Shown: positions 33,605-40,216 of the stretch, in pieces
Numbering within the stretch: position 1 is the first letter of the stretch
Layout of the letters: each line of letters opens with the position of its first letter
Source: Chitinophaga pinensis DSM 2588
GTDB taxonomy: Bacteria; Bacteroidota; Bacteroidia; Chitinophagales; Chitinophagaceae
Direction of reading: 5' to 3'
Assembly (NCBI RefSeq): GCF_000024005.1
Contig: NC_013132.1
Span: 3,962,001 to 4,026,000, forward strand
Length of the DNA stretch: 64,000 nucleotides
Translations under genes and position numbers: made by a program
The notes under the pieces: model-generated
Seen by the model: the letters and a program-made list of their open reading frames with translations, nothing else
Databases searched by the model: none
Told to the model about the DNA's origin: nothing

Positions 33605-34705
33605 ATGTTTTCAGAACTGCTTTTTGGCAAACAACTAAACGAAGTTTCTTATGATGATGTGTTGGATTACTTTAACGCTCCCAAGGTTGAAAGTAACATC
33701 ATAGAGTTTAAATCTTATTACGTAAAGGATGATAAAGCCAAGGAACCGGAGAAAGAGAAGAGAGAACGGGAGAATGGAGTATTAAAGACAATCTGCGGAT
33801 TCCTCAATAGTGATGGAGGGATCATTGTTTGGGGTAGTCCTGAAGGTGTAGAAGCTATGACTGACGGGGTAAAGGAGAAGCACTTCTATGGCAATTTAAC
33901 GCCTGTGCCTATCAATATCCCCAAGGACCAATTTATGGCCAGGGTTGTCAACTCTATTATTCCAGCACCCGCTGGAGTCCTGTATCATCAGATGCAATGT
34001 CCTGAAGGAGGTTTTATTTATATATTAGAGGCCAGCCGAAGTTCATTTCCTCCACACCAGTTTCAGAACATTTATTGGATGAGATTAGACGGGCATACCA
34101 GAGCAGCTCCTCACCATTACATTGAAGCGTTGATGAAGCAAATAAAAATGCCTGATTTAGGAGCATTTATTAAAACGCAAGAATTTACGACACCTGCTCG
34201 AAATCACGCAATATTGTCATTTGTACTTACTATTCATAACTTTTCAAGATACTTAACCGCCCATAATGTTTCATACTCATTAGGTTGTACTTATGGGTTA
34301 TTCTTCTATGAAAAAGAAAGCGTTGATGTCAGCGCAGGAATGAAAGGAAAGGTAGATACCGAAGTGTTAGCTGCAAAAGTTCTACACTATAATATGCCTT
34401 ACACAAGAAGGTTTTATATCGCCATTCCGCCATCCAGAAGTAGTAGAGATTTAAAAATAATATTATTCATTTATGCAGACAACAGTCCTTTGAAGCAAAG
34501 CAGATATGATTTTTCTATCAATACTCCTTCATCTTCTCCAACTCCATTTGTTCAATTGGTTAAATCTGAAGAAAATGTATTTTCTTTCGAACATTCTGAC
34601 AAATTAGAGAAGACTGAATTTCAAAGAGCTAATGAGTTGTTGGATTCGGAATTGAAAAATGCAGCAGATGCGGTAGAGAGCACCCCTATGTTTAATAAAT
34701 TATAA
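33605..34705 (+). CDS. AlbA_2 (Schlafen-like) domain protein
   Basis: A 366-residue protein. The first 190 residues match an AlbA_2 domain: 'ESNIIEFKSYYV', 'VLKTICGFLNSDGGIIVWG', 'IPAPAGVLYHQM', 'FIYILEASRS', 'YWMRLDGHTRAAPHHYIEALM'. The C-terminal half is not recognised. AlbA_2 proteins bind nucleic acid or nucleotides and are frequent in defence islands and mobile elements. Next to it, convergent, is a HEPN-like gene. The base composition is more AT-rich than in ligD, suggesting separate acquisition. Confidence 0.75.
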   Translation: MFSELLFGKQLNEVSYDDVLDYFNAPKVESNIIEFKSYYVKDDKAKEPEKEKRERENGVLKTICGFLNSDGGIIVWGSPEGVEAMTDGVKEKHFYGNLTPVPINIPKDQFMARVVNSIIPAPAGVLYHQMQCPEGGFIYILEASRSSFPPHQFQNIYWMRLDGHTRAAPHHYIEALMKQIKMPDLGAFIKTQEFTTPARNHAILSFVLTIHNFSRYLTAHNVSYSLGCTYGLFFYEKESVDVSAGMKGKVDTEVLAAKVLHYNMPYTRRFYIAIPPSRSSRDLKIILFIYADNSPLKQSRYDFSINTPSSSPTPFVQLVKSEENVFSFEHSDKLEKTEFQRANELLDSELKNAADAVESTPMFNKL

Positions 34706-34726
34706 CAAATTAGACGTTAAGCATAA

Positions 34727-35248
34727 TTATTTTTTTGATGTCGATTGGATGTATTCCCTTACTGCCATGCGTGCGTTTCCAAGGGGATCAATAGCTTCTT
34801 CAATAGCTAAAGCAACTCTATGTAAATCGTCTGGCTTGTATAGGTATGTATTTTCTATACGAAAAAACAAACCTGGCATGTACGAGCCACTTTCGTCTTT
34901 GCCTGCTGTAAAGGGGGTGGCATGTGCAATGGCATTACGATACTTCCTGGTGATGGTATCAAAGGCAGCGATAGCCTTCTCAAGTGTATCGATAAGATGC
35001 TGCGGTGCTCCATTAGATTGAAGGTTTTTTGTGAACTTTGTAAGTGCCTGCACTTTAGCATTTCCCATTTTGGTACGTACCAATGTTAAAGCAGTTTCAT
35101 CTGCTTCATAAATAATTGCGACTACTGATTCTTCCAGCGCTAAATAATTATATAAACATCTGCCAAGAGCGCTTATTATAGCTGGGTGTGAGGGGATGCG
35201 ATAGTAAACTCCATCAGTAGTATTGGTGTCGTTTAAATTATTGTTCAT
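34727..35248 (-). CDS. HEPN-like protein
   Basis: A 173-residue helical protein. 'RKYRNAIAHATP' carries R104-x4-H109, the HEPN RNase signature, after a helix 'TLEKAIAAFDTIT'. The early part ('LGRCLYNYLALEESVVAII') fits a HEPN-type four-helix bundle, as in small antiphage or abortive-infection HEPN proteins. It converges on the AlbA_2 gene (21-base gap). No nucleotidyltransferase partner is visible. Confidence 0.58.
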   Translation of the reverse strand: MNNNLNDTNTTDGVYYRIPSHPAIISALGRCLYNYLALEESVVAIIYEADETALTLVRTKMGNAKVQALTKFTKNLQSNGAPQHLIDTLEKAIAAFDTITRKYRNAIAHATPFTAGKDESGSYMPGLFFRIENTYLYKPDDLHRVALAIEEAIDPLGNARMAVREYIQSTSKK

Positions 35249-35406
35249 GATAATGAAGCCTTTAAATAGCGATAAAATTTCTTGTCGATATAAATTTCAG
35301 GAGAATATGCGCAGTTTTTTTGCGCATTTGATTTATTTTTTCGAGGTGATGATCTAAGGGTATTTTACAAAAATAAATGCAGTAGCTTTAAAATAAACGA
35401 ATTTAT

Positions 35407-35715
35407 ATGATTGATCATATTACATTATCCCATACACGGGAAGACGAAGCTGGCCGCCTTCAACGGCTTAATCAGGTAGTGGGCTACCTCTCTGCGGTTC
35501 TATCGCCCATAGATCTTAAAATCATTAAATCGCTCCATGATCACAAAGGAGAGTTGACTGTTACCCTCGATAAGATGCTGTTTGACTTGGCAGTAGATAT
35601 TGCAGGAAATGAATATGAATCTTATCTTAAGGCTAAGATCAGGACGGCCTGGGATGTGCAGAATGAAGATGGGAGTGCGGTGGAATATGTATACGAAGGT
35701 GTTATGGCGGAATAA
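35407..35715 (+). CDS. hypothetical protein
   Basis: A 102-residue soluble protein starting with ATG: 'RLQRLNQVVGYLSAVLSPIDLKIIKSLHDHKGELTVTLDKMLFDLAVDI' region. I recognise no family. The gene stands alone and converges on the minus-strand pair that follows, with a stable hairpin between them. Confidence 0.55.
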   Translation: MIDHITLSHTREDEAGRLQRLNQVVGYLSAVLSPIDLKIIKSLHDHKGELTVTLDKMLFDLAVDIAGNEYESYLKAKIRTAWDVQNEDGSAVEYVYEGVMAE

Positions 35716-35758
35716 AGCCACCAGGTGCTGATATGATACTCGTGACATATGGTAGGAT

Positions 35759-35801
35759 AGGAGCCTCGCAGAAGCTATTGATTAACTACTGCGAGGCTCC
35801 T
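35759..35801. terminator. hairpin between convergent genes
   Basis: A perfect 13-base inverted repeat (AGGAGCCTCGCAG at 35759-35771, CTGCGAGGCTCCT at 35789-35801) with a 17-base loop lies between two convergent genes. No T-tract follows, so termination is inferred from position and stability. Confidence 0.55.
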
Positions 35802-35817
35802 GGCTGCCACCAAATAT

Positions 35818-36153
35818 TTATAGGATACCCACGCTTTCCAGCCATTTAGTCCATATTATATCTGCTATCTGCTTCGCATCGAGCTGGGTAACGTTATTAT
35901 CATATACTCCTTTTTCCTTCCAGAACAGCTCATAATCATCAAATGAAACTACAAACCCTCCGCTCATGGCCTGCCTGTCGGGGTTTATAGTGTAATTGAT
36001 CTGAGGGCCGTTTCCGCCGAACATCATGCTGAAGCCATTGTTGTTCCTGTTGGAGGAAGATGCGGAAATATGCAGCTCCGCGTTCGTTTGCGTAAGGTTT
36101 CTGTTAACCAGTACAGCCTTGTGGCTAATACGAGAGAGTGACCATGTTCTCAT
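35818..36153 (-). CDS. hypothetical protein
   Basis: A 111-residue protein. I chose the ATG at 36153; another ATG lies at 36165, and the frame opens with a TTG at 36180. It overlaps the end of the upstream gene by 29 bases. Gly/Asn-rich middle ('SSSNRNNNGFSMMFGGNGPQINYTINPDRQAMSGGFVVSF' region), helical end. No family recognised. Confidence 0.5.
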   Translation of the reverse strand: MRTWSLSRISHKAVLVNRNLTQTNAELHISASSSNRNNNGFSMMFGGNGPQINYTINPDRQAMSGGFVVSFDDYELFWKEKGVYDNNVTQLDAKQIADIIWTKWLESVGIL

Positions 36154-36367
36154 CAGGATTAACATTATGTAGCCGAGCAAAATCGATCAACGCATTATAC
36201 TTATTTGCAGCCATTTGCCAGGCACTTTTAGCATCAATAAAGTGGCGCATCACCTGTTCATCAATAAATGCAGGCTCTTCCGTTAATTGCTTTTCCGCTT
36301 TTATATAAGCATCGGTTTTATACGCAAAGTCGGTACGTAATTGTTCAAAATACTCCCTGTAGGTCAT
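36125..36367 (-). CDS. hypothetical small protein
   Basis: An 80-residue helical protein ('YKTDAYIKAEKQLTEEPAFIDEQVMRHFIDAKSAWQMAANKYNALIDFARL' region) with no membrane segment. It begins downstream of the integrase terminator and its end overlaps the next gene, forming a two-gene unit of unknown role. Confidence 0.5.
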   Translation of the reverse strand: MTYREYFEQLRTDFAYKTDAYIKAEKQLTEEPAFIDEQVMRHFIDAKSAWQMAANKYNALIDFARLHNVNPDENMVTLSY

Positions 36368-36448
36368 TTTGATCGTTTCCTATAAAGATAACTCATTATC
36401 CTCTTTTATGACCCCGTTTATAAGCCGGTATACCTGTATGACACGGAA

Positions 36449-36472
36449 AAGCCCCTTCCTGCGAAGGGGCTT
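36449..36472 (-). terminator. intrinsic terminator of the integrase gene
   Basis: Perfect 9-base arms AAGCCCCTT (36449-36457) and AAGGGGCTT (36464-36472) with a 6-base loop. On the minus strand it is followed by TTTTCC and lies 32 bases past the integrase stop. Confidence 0.8.
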
Positions 36473-36504
36473 AATGAAATAACGAACTTGCTATACTCTA
36501 CAAG

Positions 36505-37818
36505 CTAATTTACGCAGCTACAAGCCTGGTACATCAGGTTTCTGATGCTTCCATCGAATACCGGTCTACGAATATGTACCGGCTTTTCCAGCCGTTCTGA
36601 TAACCCCTGCATATCCTTCATAAGCTTACTATCGACAACCTGGGCATATTCCAGCGTTGAACTGATTTTAGAATGGCCCATCATTTTCATTAGCGATTCA
36701 ATAGGCATATTATTCGCTAATGTGACCGTGGTTCCAAACGTATGGCGCATCTTATGAAAAGTGATTTTCTTATGAATGCGGGAAATTTGTAAAATGACTT
36801 TGATTGCCCTATTAACCTGTTGATTGGAGATATATGGGAAAATTTCTTTCCGTTTGCCGCGATCACGTGCATAACGGTACTTATTCAAAATGCTCAATGG
36901 TTTCTTCAACAGAGGCACCTTGAAGTATCCCTCAGACTTTATACGCTCATTACTTAACCAGGTAGCGCCAAACAATATGCTTATATCCTGATCGATAACA
37001 TTCATAACATCGCAATAGGCCAGACCTGTGTAACAAGCGAAGATAGCCAGGTCATGTACATAAGCAACTTCTTCATCCAGGAAGACTTGCGCTTCCATTC
37101 TTGCCAGTTCCTCTTCATCCAGAAAGATCTTTTTAGGTTTTTTCTTCTTTACCTTATACGAGCCTACAGGAGGACGGTCCAGTAATTCTTCGTCCACCGC
37201 CCAATTGACCATGCGCATCGTTCTTTCAATATGTTTAGCCAACCCGTTTCCCTGACACACGAAGCCTTCTTTTATGGGATTCTTTGGAATGTACGTTTTA
37301 AAGGAGGTAAGAAACTCCTTTGTTAGTTTATCTACTCGTATATCTCCACCTGGAATCTCCTTTTTAAGAAACCCATCCAGATATGCGAATGTAGAAGTAT
37401 AATTCTTCCAGGTTCCCTTCTTAAGTCGCTTGCCCTCCACTTCTTCATACTTCTGCATTAATGTGCGGAGTGTAAGACGGGGAGCCACCGATCCATTTGC
37501 TTGTTTAGAACCTTTAAGATAGGTAGCCTTTACCAGGTGAGGTGATAATAATTCGCCTGCTTCACGAAGCGTTTTATAACAGTTGGTAATGGCCGAACGT
37601 TCCAATTCAAGATCGGTATTCAACTGCGTTAGTTCTGGGATGCCTGATTTTGCCAGGCCCTTTTTGTTTTCCCAGGCGGCAATGGGTACCCAATACTTTG
37701 TGGAGAGCAAGGCAGAATCACCGTCAACCGAAATTTTTGCATAGATAGGAGCTACATTATCCTGTGCCTTATCCCTGCGGATCATAAAATGAACACCGAA
37801 GGATTGATCATCTTTCAT
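36505..37818 (-). CDS. tyrosine recombinase / integrase of an integrative element
   Basis: A 437-residue site-specific recombinase of the Bacteroidota conjugative-transposon type. It has an N-terminal arm-binding region, a SAM-like core-binding domain (about 115-215, 'LMQKYEEVEGKRLKKGTWKNYTS') and a C-terminal catalytic domain. Visible active-site residues are His355 and Arg358 ('FHKMRHTFG'), His382 ('GHSKISS') and Tyr391. The first arginine of the usual set is replaced: 'TGLAYCD' has Ala267 where TGLR is canonical, as known for IntDOT-like enzymes, which lack it. It lies 319 bases from the 3' end of tRNA-Pro, the usual place for an integrase at an element end. Confidence 0.92.
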   Translation of the reverse strand: MKDDQSFGVHFMIRRDKAQDNVAPIYAKISVDGDSALLSTKYWVPIAAWENKKGLAKSGIPELTQLNTDLELERSAITNCYKTLREAGELLSPHLVKATYLKGSKQANGSVAPRLTLRTLMQKYEEVEGKRLKKGTWKNYTSTFAYLDGFLKKEIPGGDIRVDKLTKEFLTSFKTYIPKNPIKEGFVCQGNGLAKHIERTMRMVNWAVDEELLDRPPVGSYKVKKKKPKKIFLDEEELARMEAQVFLDEEVAYVHDLAIFACYTGLAYCDVMNVIDQDISILFGATWLSNERIKSEGYFKVPLLKKPLSILNKYRYARDRGKRKEIFPYISNQQVNRAIKVILQISRIHKKITFHKMRHTFGTTVTLANNMPIESLMKMMGHSKISSTLEYAQVVDSKLMKDMQGLSERLEKPVHIRRPVFDGSIRNLMYQACSCVN

Positions 37819-37907
37819 GCAGATAAGTTTTAAGGTTTAGAAACAGGTCTGTTTGCCAGCTCAAAACCTCAATAGCTTAACTGTTGGTGAACCAATAGCT
37901 TATTGTG

Positions 37908-37946
37908 AAAAGGTTACCTGCAAAAAGGTAACCTTTTGAGGTAACC
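37908..37946. repeat. inverted repeat with extra GGTAACC copy upstream of the integrase
   Basis: AAAAGGTTACC (37908-37918) and GGTAACCTTTT (37927-37937) form an 11-base inverted repeat; a further GGTAACC follows at 37940-37946. Such clusters are typical of arm-type or excision-protein sites, though a bidirectional terminator is also possible. Confidence 0.6.
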
Positions 37947-38087
37947 ATGCAGGTGTTTTAACAACAAGCTTATTTAGTGATGAATGCCTACCCGGTTGTA
38001 GGGTGGCAATATTTATAGAACAATAAATAGAATAGTAAAATCCAATAGCAGCAAGGCTTTTGGAAAAGAAGTGTTAGATGATGCCGG

Positions 38088-38120
38088 AAAAAAACAAAGG
38101 CTGTAGAAGATCTACAGCCT
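38088..38120 (-). terminator. intrinsic terminator of tRNA-Pro
   Basis: AGGCTGTAGA (38098-38107) pairs with TCTACAGCCT (38111-38120). On the minus strand the hairpin is followed by TTTGTTTTTTT, 16 bases after the tRNA 3' end. Confidence 0.82.
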
Positions 38121-38136
38121 GTTGAAAGATTTAACG

Positions 38137-38210
38137 TCGGGACGACTAGATTCGAACTAGCGACCTCTTGCACCCCATGCAAGCGCGCTACCGGGCTGCG
38201 CTACGTCCCG
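38137..38210 (-). tRNA. tRNA-Pro (anticodon GGG)
   Basis: A complete 74-base tRNA read from the minus strand. The 7-bp acceptor stem is CGGGACG / CGTCCCG with discriminator A. The D arm contains AGCCCGGTA. The anticodon stem CTTGC / GCAAG encloses a 7-base loop ATGGGGT, giving anticodon GGG with G37 as usual for proline. The T arm has TTCGAAT with stems GCTAG / CTAGT. CCA is not encoded. The 3' end faces the integrase gene, so it is a likely integration site. Confidence 0.95.
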
Positions 38211-38819
38211 AAACCGGTATTGTCGGTATTAAAACGACGGGATGCAAATGTAATAATAAAATTAATCTTTCAAAATTTTTAAATACATATTTTTTCAAAT
38301 TCAGGACCGCTCTAGGGAGCTGATTATCAGTCAGGAGTAAGCCTTGTCAACTACAATGTGCATCTACCGGTAAACGCCAATCCCCGATAGGGATATAGAT
38401 CCTTCAAACCAGCAACTGCTATACTGCTATCGTCTGTTTCAATTCCAGGAAAATAAATACGAAATAACCAGGTCTTCTTATCCGTATTAACACGCTCTAC
38501 AAACCAGTTATCTTCCCCTTTTTCAGGGTAGGAGACTGGTATCCGCTTTCCTTTTGCACACACCTGGCATTCCGCGTCATATACTATACCAGCTTGCGGG
38601 ATCGGGTATCTCCCAGTAAAATAACCGGTACTCTTTTAAGACGATCTCCTGCCTCCCGGTTCCTGGCTAGCATAAACCTGGTACCATCGATTCACGCTGA
38701 AATTATTCTCTTTTAGAAAATATGGGTGTTACCCTGCATCTATCAATGCAACTCTTCTTTTAATATGTCAGTTTTTGAAATTTCAGTCAACCTTGTACCC
38801 AACGAATAAATCCGATACT
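38211..38819. other. mostly non-coding stretch with a possible gene remnant
   Basis: About 600 bases. The only coding signal is the minus-strand remnant listed separately (38351-38640). The rest is AT-rich and should contain the tRNA promoter (near 38215-38290) and the promoter of the plus-strand gene at 38820. Confidence 0.45.
38351..38640 (-). pseudogene. possible decayed gene, frameshifted
   Basis: A minus-strand open stretch encodes a protein-like sequence ('YDAECQVCAKGKRIPVSYPEKGEDNWFVERVN' region, then 'TWLFRIYFPGIETDDSSIAVAGLKDLYPYRGLAF'). It lacks an ATG: the only in-frame starts are GTG codons, and a stop lies about 40 codons upstream of the GTG. In another frame just upstream, 'EIVLKEYRLFYWEIPDP' also looks like coding sequence. 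This is what a frameshifted relic would show. I do not recognise the family and chance remains possible. Confidence 0.3.
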
Positions 38820-40145
38820 ATGAATCATCATCTTCATTTGTTTAACTTTTATCACGAAAGTGAAGAACCTACATTCATCGAAAATAACCTTACCCGCGCC
38901 TTCGCACTTTGTCTGAAACACGACCCCGTGTTATTGTACGCGTTTCTGCGAGAAGTGCTTTCTACCGAGGACTATAACTTCCTGTTTTATGTACATGAAA
39001 AAGATACTTCTATCGATTTTGACATGCAGATAGAGACGTCTACACTCGTGGAGGAAACGCGCAAATTATATGCTATCGGTCTAACAGATACGACCGCCAG
39101 GGAAGACTGGACTGGCATAGAAAAGAACATAGATGCCATCAACAAGATGAACATCACTGACCTGGTGATTTCTATCAAAGATATTAAGATCATTTTCGAA
39201 GTAAAACGTACGGGTGAAGATTGTAAGGAACAACTTCGTCAGCAGATCGCACCTTTTACCAGTAAAGAACATATACATATCACACCCATGCATCGCACCT
39301 GGAGTGATATGCTGCACCTGATCGAACAGATAAGTAATTTTTATACCTACAACGGTCAGTCCAATCAGTTCATCAATTCTTTCCTGCAACTGGTAAAAGC
39401 ACGTTTCAGTCATTGGGTGCCGACAAAACCATTTAAATTTCAGCCTTTCTTCAAAGATAACTCAGACCTTAAAGGTCGTCAGCCTTTGACCCAACGACTC
39501 CATTATGCCGTACAGTCCATTGGCAGCGATCAGATAGATGTACTTTGGGACCGTACGTCTATAAAGGTCAATAAGCCATGGGCGACAGAAGCCATTCCGG
39601 ACTTCCTATGGGGGAATGACGGTAAACAATATCTGATAATGGATATCTGGCCAGGCACTGTAAAACAACAGGGATATTCATTGTATAGTATGCCGCTCGA
39701 TTGGGTCAATGCAGAAGTTGTTACCATCAATGGAGAACTCTTCGAAGTTGAGGTCGACCGTCATATCAAGTTCATGCATTTCAATAAATACGTCGCCAGC
39801 CTGGATATTCCTATTGCAGATGGAGAGCGGCTGCTCAGAAAGGAAATTAATACGCCGGCCAACCTGCACCAGCTGTCCGGAAAATGGTATCGGGATGATT
39901 GGCCTAAATTAATTGAAACCCTGGATGAATACTTTTCGTTTGACTGGAAACAGGTCTGTAAATGGGATCAGAATTTTGAAGATTCAGCGCGTAGTTATTT
40001 AACGCTGTCATTGGGATATTGCTGCCGCATTTATGTACCGTACAGCTACATTCAAGGACTGGATAGCAGTCAGCAGGGACATGTCTCCGTGGGTATGTTT
40101 CTTGCCCAATGTAAAGATGCGATGGTCGGCCTGATTGAAGGATAG
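38820..40145 (+). CDS. PD-(D/E)XK nuclease-like protein
   Basis: A 441-residue soluble protein. I chose the ATG at 38820; a TTG lies at 38775. The opening 'FIENNLTRAFALCL' with Glu21 matches the first conserved helix of many restriction-type nucleases. The core follows: Asp114 ('NITDLVISIK') and Glu127-Val-Lys129 ('IIFEVKRTGED'). The C-terminal 300 residues are not recognised. The gene is followed by a terminator and converges on the trypsin-endonuclease fusion gene. The pairing suggests defence or conflict, but no methylase or specificity subunit is near. Confidence 0.65.
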   Translation: MNHHLHLFNFYHESEEPTFIENNLTRAFALCLKHDPVLLYAFLREVLSTEDYNFLFYVHEKDTSIDFDMQIETSTLVEETRKLYAIGLTDTTAREDWTGIEKNIDAINKMNITDLVISIKDIKIIFEVKRTGEDCKEQLRQQIAPFTSKEHIHITPMHRTWSDMLHLIEQISNFYTYNGQSNQFINSFLQLVKARFSHWVPTKPFKFQPFFKDNSDLKGRQPLTQRLHYAVQSIGSDQIDVLWDRTSIKVNKPWATEAIPDFLWGNDGKQYLIMDIWPGTVKQQGYSLYSMPLDWVNAEVVTINGELFEVEVDRHIKFMHFNKYVASLDIPIADGERLLRKEINTPANLHQLSGKWYRDDWPKLIETLDEYFSFDWKQVCKWDQNFEDSARSYLTLSLGYCCRIYVPYSYIQGLDSSQQGHVSVGMFLAQCKDAMVGLIEG

Positions 40146-40153
40146 TATATGTG

Positions 40154-40190
40154 AAAGGCCGCCCGTTGATAGCAGGCAGCCTTTTACTTT
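40154..40190 (+). terminator. intrinsic terminator between convergent genes
   Basis: AAAGGCcGCC (40154-40163) pairs with GGCaGCCTTT (40175-40184), followed by TTTTACTTTTTT. It ends the PD-(D/E)XK-like gene. Confidence 0.7.
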
Positions 40191-40216
40191 TTTATCGGAG
40201 TGTTTATTGAAGGTAT

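Larger units (their letters stand above)
37819..38136. other. repeat-rich region between integrase and tRNA-Pro
   Basis: About 320 bases that probably contain the integrase promoter and recombination sites. They hold a direct repeat CAATAGCTTA (37870-37879 and 37893-37902), a small dyad TTGGT-GA-ACCAA (37884-37895), an inverted repeat with an extra half-site (37908-37946), and the tRNA terminator (38088-38120). No coding region is seen. Confidence 0.55.

Noticed and set aside
37988..38182. Minus-strand open frame opening 'MHGVQEVASSNLVV'
   Set aside because: It is a translation of the tRNA-Pro gene and its terminator, a common artefact.
36505..38210. Left att copy of the tRNA-Pro 3' end within the window
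   Set aside because: I looked for repeats of the tRNA 3' sequence in positions 1-38000 by eye and saw none; a computed search is needed to exclude a diverged copy.
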